Assembly: GCA_902608115.1 (NCBI GenBank)
Contig: CACLMT010000008.1
Span: forward strand, 1 to 60,861
DNA length: 60,861 nt
Source of the DNA: an uncultured SAR86 cluster bacterium
Lineage (GTDB): Bacteria > Pseudomonadota > Gammaproteobacteria > Magnimaribacterales > D2472
Direction of reading: 5' to 3'
The notes under the pieces are model-generated. The model did no database searches, was not told the DNA's origin, and saw nothing but the letters and a program-made list of their open reading frames with translations. This document shows, in pieces, positions 42,513 through 50,498 of the stretch. Each line of letters starts with the position of its first letter. Within the stretch, counting starts at the first letter, position 1. The translations under genes were made by a program, and so were the position numbers.

Positions 42513-43106
42513 TTAACCTTCAGTTGCAAGGCAGCTTAAAAGATATGAATTTGCCGATCTTACAGCTTCATTAATTCCAACATCAGTTAAGCTAGAATTT
42601 TCTTTTGTATTTAAAGATAGAATAGAAAAAATTATTTGAGTTATAACAAGAAAAACTCCAGATTTATTAAACATATTTGGTAATCCAATGGTTTTTTCAG
42701 TATGTTTTAAAATAGTCTCTGCTATCAAGTTTAAATTCTTAGATGAAATAGGGGGGCTTACAGTATTTTCTAGAATTAGTTTCTGAGCACCAGGATTCAA
42801 TAAAAAAAAATCTCTAATTATTTCCGTGCTTTGACGTAAACACCCTGCATAGTCTTGATTATTGTTACCACTTAAGCCACTAATTAGGTTCTTATTGCAA
42901 CGCTTAATGTATCTTTCGACCAATGCAATTTTAATTTCTTCAGGGGTTTCAAAAAATTTGTATGTTGATGTTCTTTTAAGTTGAGCATCCTGTGAAATCC
43001 TTGCAATTGTTAATGCTTTTAAGTTTTCTTCATTTAGTATTAATTCTGCAGTATCGAGAATTTTATTTGTTCTAACAAGGCTTCTTTTTTGTTTTGGTTT
43101 TTGCAT
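42513..43106 (-). CDS. TetR/AcrR-family transcriptional regulator
   Basis: 197 residues. The N-terminal helix-turn-helix (T-N-K-I-L-D-T-A-E-L-I-L...L-T-I-A-R-I-S-Q-D-A...T-S-T-Y-K-F-F-E-T-P-E-E) is at residues ~12-60; the rest is an all-helical ligand and dimer domain. TetR regulators repress nearby genes and release DNA on ligand binding. Its promoter region contains a small palindrome, GACATTTGTC at 43119-43128, 13 nt before its start codon, which could be an operator for autoregulation. It is divergent from the small ORF at 43221 and the pit gene. The ligand and regulon are unknown. Confidence 0.87.
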   Translation of the reverse strand: MQKPKQKRSLVRTNKILDTAELILNEENLKALTIARISQDAQLKRTSTYKFFETPEEIKIALVERYIKRCNKNLISGLSGNNNQDYAGCLRQSTEIIRDFFLLNPGAQKLILENTVSPPISSKNLNLIAETILKHTEKTIGLPNMFNKSGVFLVITQIIFSILSLNTKENSSLTDVGINEAVRSANSYLLSCLATEG

Positions 43107-43173
43107 TCTTTAATTATCGACATTTGTCTTAAAAATTCAACGTTTATTGCATAATCATTAAAATTTATGTATT

Positions 43174-43202
43174 GTGTCATTTCTGTGTCAAAAAAGTGTC
43201 AT
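43174..43202 (+). promoter_or_regulatory. triple Pho-box-like direct repeat
   Basis: GTGTCAT (43174-43180), GTGTCAA (43185-43191) and GTGTCAT (43196-43202) are spaced at exactly 11 bp, the period of PhoB half-sites (CTGTCAT with 4-bp spacers). Each unit matches six or five of seven consensus bases. With phoBR upstream and pit downstream this is a good PhoB target. A -10-like TAAATT follows at 43212-43217, which would place the start of transcription just inside the small ORF at 43221. Confidence 0.65.
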
Positions 43203-43220
43203 GAATGAAACTAAATTACG

Positions 43221-43346
43221 ATGAATACAAAGACAATATTAAAAAATCATAGACTTGTACCTAGGAATTCACAAGCTAAAGAGATGATTGTTGTTGGGCA
43301 TTTTGCTTTGTGGTTTCTTTTAATTGCATTTTTATTCGCTGCCTGA
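43221..43346 (+). CDS. small single-pass membrane protein, 41 aa
   Basis: ATG at 43221 and TGA at 43344 encode 41 residues: a basic N-terminal half (T-K-T-I-L-K-N-H-R-L-V-P-R-N) and a hydrophobic helix (M-I-V-V-G-H-F-A-L-W-F-L-L-I-A-F-L-F) ending A-A. It lies between two Pho-box-like clusters and directly downstream of the triple repeat, so it may be a phosphate-starvation micro-protein. No good ribosome binding site is seen, and a PhoB promoter placed by the repeats would start near or after the ATG, so translation may be leaderless or start at the internal ATG. No family recognised. Confidence 0.4.
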   Translation: MNTKTILKNHRLVPRNSQAKEMIVVGHFALWFLLIAFLFAA

Positions 43347-43397
43347 AATACCAAATTTTTTTATGTAATGGGTGAATAACCTTTTTTTTTATTTACT

Positions 43398-43415
43398 TTG
43401 TCATTTTTCTGTAAC
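43398..43415 (+). promoter_or_regulatory. Pho-box-like repeat upstream of pit
   Basis: TTGTCAT (43398-43404) and CTGTAAC (43409-43415) are 11 bp apart, matching the PhoB half-site consensus at six and five of seven positions. Two poorer units may continue the series at 43420 and 43431 (TTGTTGC). A -10-like TAAAAT is at 43439-43444 and the pit ATG is 65 nt beyond. Phosphate-starvation induction of pit and the genes after it is the natural reading. Confidence 0.55.
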
Positions 43416-43508
43416 ACAAAGTTTTACAAATTGTTGCGTAAAATTAATCGCGTTTTCACATATTTTCTATTTAATGTATTCGAATTAGTTATTTAAAAAT
43501 AACAAGCT

Positions 43509-44759
43509 ATGGAAAATTTATTTTTAGACCCTTATACAATCTTAATTTTAGCTGCTGTAGTTGGTTTTTTTATGGCATTTGGGATTGGTGCCAATGATGT
43601 TGCTAATTCTATGGGGACTTCAGTGGGCAGTAAAGCCATTACAATCAAACAGGCAATCATCATTGCCGCCATTTTTGAATTTCTTGGTGCATTTCTTGCT
43701 GGTGGTGAGGTCACCTCAACCATAAGAAAAGGCATTGTAGATCCCGTGCTTTATGTGAATGAGACGAATATTTTTGTTATTGGTATGTTATCTGCACTTC
43801 TTGCCGGTGGAACTTGGTTATATGTAGCCAGTTTAAGAGGGTGGCCAGTATCCACAACTCATACTATTGTTGGTTCAATAATAGGATTTGTATTAATCAC
43901 CAAAGGAGTTGATGCCGTTTCATGGGGAAAAGTAGGTAATATAGCTATGAGTTGGGTTACTTCTCCTTTATTGTCTGGAACTTTAGCATTCGGTATATAT
44001 ATTTCAGCTAAGAAGCTTATTCTCGATAGATCTGATCCAGGTAAAGCAGCAATAAAATACATTCCATTTTATAGCTTCCTAGTGGCTGTGGTTATTTCAT
44101 TAGTAACAGCCAGGAAGGGACTTAAACATGTAGGCGTAGAGTTTAGTGATAATGAAGTCTATTTCTTCATTGCAATATTTAGCACGCTAGTATGCCTTGG
44201 TACAGCTTTCTTTTTAAGGAAAAACAAAGAGCAAATCATGAAAGAAGGAGGTATTGAGTTTGCATTTGGATTGCTCATGATAGTTTCAGCTAGCGCCATG
44301 GCATTTGCTCATGGTTCCAATGATGTTGCAAACGCTATTGGGCCTTTGGCTGCAATTGTTAGCGTGGTTGATACTGGAGCTATTGATTCAAAAGCAGTTA
44401 TTAGTCCTTGGGTGCTATTCGTAGGAGGAGTTGGTATTGTTTTTGGTTTGGCTACTTTGGGATCAAGGGTTATTAAAACAGTCGGTAGAAAAATTACAGC
44501 TCTCACACCTAGTCTTGGATTCTCCGCAGAAATGGCAACAGCATCAACAGTGGTTGCTGCATCTTATCTAGGATTCCCTATTTCAACAACACACACCCTC
44601 GTAGGCGGTGTCATAGGTGTTGGTCTGGCAAAAGGAGCTGAACATTTAGACTTTTCCTCCATTCGAAGGATTATTGCCTCATGGCTAGTAACAATTCCAG
44701 CAGGCGCAGCTTTCACAATTTTATTCTATGTGCTTCTTAGAGTTATATTCGGAGTTTAA
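43509..44759 (+). CDS. pit: inorganic phosphate transporter (PiT family)
   Basis: 416 residues with about ten membrane helices. The two inverted PiT signatures are present: G-A-N-D-V-A-N-S-M-G-T near residue 27 and G-S-N-D-V-A-N-A-I-G-P near 272, each followed by a W-P-V-S-T-T-H-T-I-V-G or F-P-I-S-T-T-H-T-L-V-G motif. It imports phosphate (as metal-phosphate) with a proton or sodium gradient. It lies downstream of Pho-box-like repeats, and its 3' end carries the ribosome binding site of the porin gene that follows in the same frame, so pit, porin and phytase probably form one phosphate-scavenging transcript. Confidence 0.94.
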   Translation: MENLFLDPYTILILAAVVGFFMAFGIGANDVANSMGTSVGSKAITIKQAIIIAAIFEFLGAFLAGGEVTSTIRKGIVDPVLYVNETNIFVIGMLSALLAGGTWLYVASLRGWPVSTTHTIVGSIIGFVLITKGVDAVSWGKVGNIAMSWVTSPLLSGTLAFGIYISAKKLILDRSDPGKAAIKYIPFYSFLVAVVISLVTARKGLKHVGVEFSDNEVYFFIAIFSTLVCLGTAFFLRKNKEQIMKEGGIEFAFGLLMIVSASAMAFAHGSNDVANAIGPLAAIVSVVDTGAIDSKAVISPWVLFVGGVGIVFGLATLGSRVIKTVGRKITALTPSLGFSAEMATASTVVAASYLGFPISTTHTLVGGVIGVGLAKGAEHLDFSSIRRIIASWLVTIPAGAAFTILFYVLLRVIFGV

Positions 44760-44762
44760 AAA

Positions 44763-45695
44763 ATTATATATAAATATTTTTTAATAGTATTCCTTAGTTT
44801 TATTAATATATTAAGCATAGGTGTGAAAGCATCTTATGATTATTACGGTAGAATTACAGTTGATTATCAGTCACTTTCAAGGACCAATGCTGGTACCAAG
44901 ACAGATATCGCTAACAATGAATCTAGATTAGGCTTAAAAGGTAATTTTGCTTTAGGTAATAAATCTGAAACCAAGATCATTTATCAAATAGAGTATGGAA
45001 TTGATCCAGTTGATGGGAAAGCGAGAGGGGATGATGGAACTCTCAAAAAACGTGATACCTATCTTGGCGTTCAAAATAAGTTGGGCACTATATTTGTAGG
45101 AACCCATGATTCAGCCCTTAAGAAAGCGCAGTTAAAAGTTGATTTATTTAATAATCTAGCTCCTGATATAAAAAATGTTTTACATGGTGAGAATCGCTTA
45201 GATGATTTTATTGGTTATATTACTCCAAAATTTCAAGGCGCTTTTTCTGCTACTTTTAATAGTATTAAAAATTCTTCATCTTCTGGAAAAAAATTCAAAT
45301 CATATTCTTTAAATTATTCTGGAAATAGATTTTTAGCAGCATTTGCTATTGATGAAGGGATGAAGGGTTACGATAGTAGTAGGTTGTCTTTTTTATACCC
45401 TTTTGAAGGTTCAAAATTAGGTTTTATTTATCAAGAAACAAAGGAACTTTCTTCTGGAATGAAGAAAAATGGCGGTGTTCTTAGTTTTATAACAAATATT
45501 AATTCTAAAGGAAGAATTAAATTTCAATATGCAGTTTCAAGCATGAAGATTGATTCAGGAAAACACTCAACCATCGGGTATGACCATCAATTAATACAGG
45601 GTCTTAGGATATTTACTTTTTATTCAGTTCTTAATTCAAGAGTTACCAGTAAAGAAAAAAATATCTTCTCTATTGGCTTAGAGTATAACTTTTAG
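44763..45695 (+). CDS. outer-membrane porin, apparent AUU start
   Basis: About 310 residues. The first ATG/GTG/TTG in frame is GTG at 44823, but that begins at the mature end; directly upstream the same frame encodes a complete signal peptide (I-I-Y-K-Y-F-L-I-V-F-L-S-F-I-N-I-L-S-I-G-V-K-A). The only candidate starts between the pit stop (44757-44759) and this peptide are ATT at 44763 and ATA at 44766. GGAG at 44751-44754 lies 8 nt before the ATT, an ideal spacing. The mature part (S-Y-D-Y-Y-G-R-I-T-V-D-Y, R-L-G-L-K-G, Y-L-G-V, C-terminal Y-N-F) is a trimeric-porin type. It may admit phosphate or phytate products. Confidence 0.78.
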   Translation: MIYKYFLIVFLSFINILSIGVKASYDYYGRITVDYQSLSRTNAGTKTDIANNESRLGLKGNFALGNKSETKIIYQIEYGIDPVDGKARGDDGTLKKRDTYLGVQNKLGTIFVGTHDSALKKAQLKVDLFNNLAPDIKNVLHGENRLDDFIGYITPKFQGAFSATFNSIKNSSSSGKKFKSYSLNYSGNRFLAAFAIDEGMKGYDSSRLSFLYPFEGSKLGFIYQETKELSSGMKKNGGVLSFITNINSKGRIKFQYAVSSMKIDSGKHSTIGYDHQLIQGLRIFTFYSVLNSRVTSKEKNIFSIGLEYNF

Positions 45696-45736
45696 ATATA
45701 TTTATCATTTCTTTGCGAAGAGTTACAATTTAAAAC

Positions 45737-46780
45737 ATGAGAAAGATTCATATTACTTTATTCTTTTTACTAATTTTTATTAGCTCTTCATGCTCTAGAG
45801 AAATTTCTATTGTTGCAGTAGCTGAAACTAAACCTGTTGCAACCAGTGGTGATGCCGCAGATGATCCGGCTATCATTATTAATTTTAAAAATCCAAGAAA
45901 TTCATTAATCTTAGGTACTGATAAGAAGGCAGGAGTTTATTTATATAACCTTCTTGGAAAAGAATTAGGTTTTTCTAAGTTAGGCCATATTAATAATATT
46001 GATGTAAGACAAGATAATAATGAAATATACATTGCAGCAACAAATCGAAGTAATCAATCAATAGAGTTTTGGGTGTTTGATCAGGAAGAATTTTTTAATC
46101 AAAAAATTGATCCTTTTAATATTTTTAATATTCCAGTCCGAACTCATACAATTCCATCTTTTATAGATCTATACGGCATCTGTATTGGTTTGATTGGAGG
46201 TACCCCTGTTGCTTTTATTACTGAGGACAAAGGACCTCGTGTCGAGCTATGGACTCTTGAGAACCAAAAATTAGTAGGTACTTTTAACAATGGTGGAGAA
46301 TCTGAAGGGTGTGTATTTGATGATGAGAATCAGACTTTATTTATTTCTGAAGAAGAAGTTAGAGGTGTTTTAAAGGCCTATAATTTAAATCAGGAGTATC
46401 CCTTTGAGGTTCCTGTGATTGTTGACTCAAGAGAGGGTAATATTGGCGGAGATCCAGAAGGAGTTGCAATCTATAAAACTTCAGATACAGAAGGATTCTT
46501 ACTTTTATCATCTCAAGGAGACAATAAATATAATGTTTATAATCGACAGACGCCTTATGAATTTATTATAAGTTTTACTATCGACGATAAACTTAATGGG
46601 ATTGATGGAACTTCTGAAACAGATGGTATTTCAGTATCACATTACAATTTAAGAGGAGAATTTTCACAAGGAATTATGATTGCACAAGACGGATATAATT
46701 TTGATCGTGAGGAACAAAAAAATCAAAATTTTAAAATTGTTCCTTTTAAGAAAATCCTAAAAAAAATTAATTCAAAGTAG
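45737..46780 (+). CDS. beta-propeller phytase (3-phytase) lipoprotein
   Basis: 347 residues with a lipoprotein signal (I-S-S-S-C, acylated Cys19). The propeller motifs D-A-A-D-D-P-A-I near residue 40, L-G-T-D-K-K-A-G-V-Y-L-Y near 58, E-S-E-G-C-V-F-D-D near 190 and D-P-E-G-V-A-I near 240 give the acidic calcium sites of beta-propeller phytases. These hydrolyse phytate and other phosphate esters outside the inner membrane. It follows the porin by 41 nt, in the neighbourhood of pit and phoBR, so it should be part of organic-phosphate scavenging. Its 3' end overlaps the convergent SDR gene by 14 nt. Confidence 0.88.
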   Translation: MRKIHITLFFLLIFISSSCSREISIVAVAETKPVATSGDAADDPAIIINFKNPRNSLILGTDKKAGVYLYNLLGKELGFSKLGHINNIDVRQDNNEIYIAATNRSNQSIEFWVFDQEEFFNQKIDPFNIFNIPVRTHTIPSFIDLYGICIGLIGGTPVAFITEDKGPRVELWTLENQKLVGTFNNGGESEGCVFDDENQTLFISEEEVRGVLKAYNLNQEYPFEVPVIVDSREGNIGGDPEGVAIYKTSDTEGFLLLSSQGDNKYNVYNRQTPYEFIISFTIDDKLNGIDGTSETDGISVSHYNLRGEFSQGIMIAQDGYNFDREEQKNQNFKIVPFKKILKKINSK

Positions 46781-47612
46781 CGGTCTCTGATAGAATCAAT
46801 TCATTAGAATATTCTTTATAGACTTCTAAAAACTCTGGGTGTGTCAGAATCCAAAATTCATTTTTATTAATTTTATCAAATACTATTTTTGCTAGATCAA
46901 TAGGGTCCATTCCATTTTTAACGCCTTCACCAAGCCATTCTTTATTTAATGTGGCGGTTTCATGTTGATCTATCGCAAAGTTATCTAGGTTTAATCCTGA
47001 CTTGTCTCTTTTCATAATATTGGTTTTGACTAAGCCAGGACATAGAACAGAGACACCTATCTTGGGATATTCATTTTTAAGATCTTCATACAGAGATCTT
47101 GTAAGACCTACAACAGCATGTTTTGTTGCAGTGTAAGGGGAGAAAGCTGGACCAACAATTAATCCAGCCATAGAAGAGGTATTGACAATGTGACACCTTT
47201 CATTACTGGCTATCATCTCATCAACAAATAAATTTAAACCATAAACGATGCTCATAACGTTAACGTCAATAATTCTTTTCCAATTTTGATTATTAATTTT
47301 CCATGATCTTCCTTCTAAAAAAATTCCTGCATTATTAAAAAGAAAGTGAACTCTTCCATATTGTTCAATAATTTGTTCCTTGCATTGTGACAATTCTTTA
47401 AAATTTGAAACATCACACTTTAGTGCAAGAGAAGACGAGTTATGAATTAGTGATTGAGTTTCTTTTAAACCTTCTTCATCAATATCTATCAGAATAATAT
47501 TCATTTTTTCTGATGCCGCATGTATTGCAAGCCCTCTACCAATACCACTGGCAGCCCCAGTGATTAGAATAGTTTTGTTTTTAAAAATATTAGGTTGCAA
47601 GATAACCACCAT
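46767..47612 (-). CDS. short-chain dehydrogenase/reductase
   Basis: 281 residues. T-G-A-A-S-G-I-G-R-G is near residue 17, I-D-I-D near 42 (NAD type), N-N-A-G-I-F near 94, N-T-S-S-M-A-G near 145 and the catalytic Y-T-A-T-K-H-A near 162. The pattern with the longer C-terminal part (residues 220-281) resembles the SDR at 7750 and P450-associated alcohol dehydrogenases. It overlaps the upstream SDR gene by 23 nt, so the two are translated together. It may oxidise hydroxyl groups on the same substrate as its partner. Confidence 0.85.
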   Translation of the reverse strand: MVVILQPNIFKNKTILITGAASGIGRGLAIHAASEKMNIILIDIDEEGLKETQSLIHNSSSLALKCDVSNFKELSQCKEQIIEQYGRVHFLFNNAGIFLEGRSWKINNQNWKRIIDVNVMSIVYGLNLFVDEMIASNERCHIVNTSSMAGLIVGPAFSPYTATKHAVVGLTRSLYEDLKNEYPKIGVSVLCPGLVKTNIMKRDKSGLNLDNFAIDQHETATLNKEWLGEGVKNGMDPIDLAKIVFDKINKNEFWILTHPEFLEVYKEYSNELILSETATLN

Positions 47613-48351
47613 CTACTGGGTAATAAGATCCAGTGATGTAAGAAGCTTCAGAAGATGCAAGAAAAAATATAAGATTTGCAACTTCGTCTGGAGTGGCTAT
47701 TCGATTATTTGGAATTCTGCTTAGCAAGAATTGCATTATTTTTTTATCTTTCATTAATTCAGTATTCATAGGAGTATCTATAACACCAGGACCGACTGCA
47801 TTAGCTCGAATATTTAAAGGGGCATACTCAATTCCTATAGATTTTGTTAGACCTACTACTGCATGTTTTGAAGCTGCATAGGATGCTTGGGCTCCACTGG
47901 CTCTTACCCCCATAATTGATGCAACATTTACAATTGCTCCAGATTTTATTTTTTTATTAATAGCTAGCTTTAGGAATTCCCTGCATGAATAAAAAGTTCC
48001 ATTCAAGTTAATTTCAATAGCTTTGTGCCACTCATCTACTGGGTACTTGTGAAGCATATTTAAACCAGGACTAATACCAGCAGAGTTTACAAGGACATTT
48101 GGAGTTTTATTATCATTTTTAAGTGATTTAAAAACTTCTTTCACTTGTTGATAGCTTGAAATATCACAATGTTTAAATATTAATGTATAACCTTTTGATT
48201 TAAGGTCTTTTTCTAATTTTTTTCCTGCTTTTTTATTTGAATCAATAATAATTACTTCATAACCTTCTTTTAAAAAGCGATTAGTTGCGCTTAACCCTAT
48301 ACCAGAAGCGCCTCCCGTGATAACTGCTATATTTTCTTGATTCATTTTCAT
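47590..48351 (-). CDS. short-chain dehydrogenase/reductase
   Basis: 253 residues, a classical SDR. I-T-G-G-A-S-G-I-G-L is near residue 11, I-I-D-S near 35, N-S-A-G-I near 88, N-V-A-S-I-M-G near 141 and Y-A-A-S-K-H-A near 157, with the C-terminal A-S-Y-I-T-G-S-Y-Y-P-V-D-G-G. It is the first gene of a two-SDR unit and is divergent (40-bp gap) from the acyl-CoA synthetase that starts the thiolase/DUF35 operon. The shared promoter region suggests common control with that operon. Confidence 0.86.
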   Translation of the reverse strand: MKMNQENIAVITGGASGIGLSATNRFLKEGYEVIIIDSNKKAGKKLEKDLKSKGYTLIFKHCDISSYQQVKEVFKSLKNDNKTPNVLVNSAGISPGLNMLHKYPVDEWHKAIEINLNGTFYSCREFLKLAINKKIKSGAIVNVASIMGVRASGAQASYAASKHAVVGLTKSIGIEYAPLNIRANAVGPGVIDTPMNTELMKDKKIMQFLLSRIPNNRIATPDEVANLIFFLASSEASYITGSYYPVDGGYLAT

Positions 48352-48391
48352 TGCCTTTGTCTTGGTGTTTTTATAATATCAGAACTTAACT

Positions 48392-50056
48392 ATGCATACA
48401 GATACTTACATTCAAAATTTAATAAAAGATCAATCTTTTTTTGAAATTCATCAAGAGACAGTTCTTGGAATTGAAATGGAGGTATTTAAAAATCGACCAC
48501 GGTCATTGGTTGATTTTATAGAGTTATCTGTATCCCATGGGGATCAACCATATCTAATTTATGAAGATAGAGTAATAAGTTTTGAACAACATTTCCATTT
48601 AGTAAAAAGAATAGCTTATTTATTAGTTCATTCTTATGGTATTAAGCCTGGTGATAGGGTTGCAATTTATGCAGCTAATGCTCCGGAATGGATTATCTTT
48701 TTTTGGGCAACAGTTGGAATTGGTGCAATTGCGTGTGGTTTAAATGGTTGGTGGAAAGGTGAAGAAGCAATAAATGCTATTAATTATGCTGATCCCAAAT
48801 TAGTTGTCGTTGACTCAAAACGTTATGAAAGAATTAAAGATGATTTAAATTATCAAACTTATAATTTTGAAATTAGTGATCTGTCAGAATTAGAGAGCGA
48901 GCTTGAAGAATTTATCAGAGTTGATGAAGATGATTGCGCATGTTTACTTTATACATCTGGTACTACCGGAACTCCTAAGGGAGTTATGACATCTCATAGA
49001 TCGATGATAGCTAATTCAACTTTGCAAATGTTGCAAGGAGCTGCTGTTTCTCAGTATGCTACTAAACAAGGTATAGATTGGTTTGTTAATAACCCAATGA
49101 GCCTTTTAACATCTCCTTTATTTCATGTGTCTGGATTATCTGCTGGAGCAGTAACGAGTCTTTTTGCTGGATCTACAACTATTCTTTATAAAGGTAGATT
49201 TAATTCTAAAAAAGTTTTAGATTTAATCATCCAATATAAAGTTACCTCATGGGGTGGAGCCGTTCCAACTGCATTAAAAAGAGTTCTTGATAGCGCAGAT
49301 CAGTTGACATTAGATTTATCAAGCATGCTAGTTATTGGAGGCGGCGGCGCGCCTATGCCAGCTGAATTAATTGATAGAACAAAAAAAATATTTTCAAGTT
49401 CGCGCTATAGTTTTGGTTATGGCTATGGTTTAACAGAATCAGGAGCAATTACTCTTGTAAATTGGGGAGAAGAGTTAGAGAAAAATCCATCATCTCCGGG
49501 ACAACCAATGCCAACTATTTCAGTTCAGCTAAGAGACGAAAATAATAATCTTATTAAAGAAGATCAAAAAGAAGGTGAGATCTATGTTAGAAGCCCTTCA
49601 GTAATGCTTGGTTATTTTAATAATTCAAAAGCTTCTTCAGATTCATTAACAAATGATAGATGGTTAAAAACTGGAGATTGGGGATATAGGCAAGGTCAGA
49701 TATATTTTATTTCTTCTAGGCGCACAGATTTAATTCTACGTGGCGCAGAAAATGTTTACCCTCAAGAAATAGAATTAATCTTAGACTTACATCCTGGGGT
49801 TATTGAATCAGGGGTGATTGGAGTTCCTCATGATGACTTAGGTGAAGAGGTTATGGCTATCGTTGTTACTAATAATAAAAAAAATATTACTCAAAATGAT
49901 TTAGCTCAATGGGTTTCTTCTAAATTAGCAGATTTTAAAGTTCCATCTAAATGGAAATTAATTAATGAAAATCTACCAAGAAATGCTTCAGGAAAATTAA
50001 TGAAACATGTTTTAATAGACGCATCTAAAAACACCATGGTTGAAGAAGATGACTAA
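48392..50056 (+). CDS. acyl-CoA synthetase (class I adenylate-forming)
   Basis: 554 residues. L-L-Y-T-S-G-T-T-G-T-P-K-G-V is near residue 188, Y-G-Y-G-L-T-E-S-G-A near 345, T-G-D-W-G-Y near 427 and the C-terminal lysine lies in R-N-A-S-G-K-L-M-K near 533. The N-G-W-W segment near residue 117 is shared with the synthetase at 37765. As the first gene of an operon of DUF35, thiolase-fold and crotonase genes it should load the pathway's acid substrate onto CoA. The next gene starts inside its last codons (ATG at 50049), so translation is coupled. Confidence 0.9.
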   Translation: MHTDTYIQNLIKDQSFFEIHQETVLGIEMEVFKNRPRSLVDFIELSVSHGDQPYLIYEDRVISFEQHFHLVKRIAYLLVHSYGIKPGDRVAIYAANAPEWIIFFWATVGIGAIACGLNGWWKGEEAINAINYADPKLVVVDSKRYERIKDDLNYQTYNFEISDLSELESELEEFIRVDEDDCACLLYTSGTTGTPKGVMTSHRSMIANSTLQMLQGAAVSQYATKQGIDWFVNNPMSLLTSPLFHVSGLSAGAVTSLFAGSTTILYKGRFNSKKVLDLIIQYKVTSWGGAVPTALKRVLDSADQLTLDLSSMLVIGGGGAPMPAELIDRTKKIFSSSRYSFGYGYGLTESGAITLVNWGEELEKNPSSPGQPMPTISVQLRDENNNLIKEDQKEGEIYVRSPSVMLGYFNNSKASSDSLTNDRWLKTGDWGYRQGQIYFISSRRTDLILRGAENVYPQEIELILDLHPGVIESGVIGVPHDDLGEEVMAIVVTNNKKNITQNDLAQWVSSKLADFKVPSKWKLINENLPRNASGKLMKHVLIDASKNTMVEEDD

Positions 50057-50498
50057 ACAAGAAACTTTAAAATTACAGGCTCCTTTTGAGCTTTCATATG
50101 ACTACAAGCGATCAAGTGGACCTATTATGTCAAAATTTTTTGAAGCTTTATCTAAAAAGAAGATATTGGGCACTAAGAATGCTTCAGGTAAGGTTTTTGT
50201 TCCAGCTGCTGAGTTTGATCCTAATACAAATGAAGCTTTAACAGAATTTGTTGAGGTTGAATCAACTGGAATTATTGAGTCATGGTCATGGGTAGCAAAT
50301 CCAAAACCTCATCACTTAATTCAGTCTGCATTTGCTTTTGTATTGATTAAATTTAATGGTGCTGATACTTCAATGTTGCATATGGTATCTGAGTGTGCTG
50401 AATCTGATTTGGCTAAAGGAGTTAAGGTAAAACCAGTTTGGTCATCTGACCCCAAAGAGATGATCCTTGATATTAAATATTTTGTTTTAGAAAAATGA
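50049..50498 (+). CDS. DUF35 OB-fold protein without zinc-ribbon cysteines
   Basis: 149 residues from the ATG at 50049 (a TTG at 50040 is a weaker alternative). The N-terminal helix P-I-M-S-K-F-F-E-A-L-S-K-K-K-I-L-G-T and the OB-fold strands follow the DUF35 pattern of its neighbour, but the zinc-ribbon site reads K-N-A-S-G-K-V-F-V-P with no cysteine. DUF35 proteins bind thiolase-fold enzymes and feed or hold the acyl-CoA. A Cys-less copy next to a normal one suggests that the pair forms a heteromer, each serving one of the two thiolase-like proteins. It overlaps the genes on both sides. Confidence 0.75.
   Translation: MTKQETLKLQAPFELSYDYKRSSGPIMSKFFEALSKKKILGTKNASGKVFVPAAEFDPNTNEALTEFVEVESTGIIESWSWVANPKPHHLIQSAFAFVLIKFNGADTSMLHMVSECAESDLAKGVKVKPVWSSDPKEMILDIKYFVLEK

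Larger units (their letters stand above)
43107..43508. other. 402-bp regulatory gap between tetR and pit
   Basis: The gap holds the TetR promoter, three GTGTCAT-type direct repeats at 11-bp period, a 41-codon membrane ORF and a second pair of Pho-box-like repeats with a downstream TAAAAT at 43439-43444. These parts are listed separately. The remaining sequence just before the pit start is AT-rich without further recognisable structure. Confidence 0.75.

Noticed and set aside
43201-43224. Seven-codon ORF overlapping the start of the 41-aa ORF
   Set aside because: It could be a leader peptide, but it is too short to tell from chance and its ATG lies partly in the third Pho-box unit.
44823-44825. 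GTG as the porin start
   Set aside because: It would remove the whole signal peptide, leaving an outer-membrane protein with no export route.
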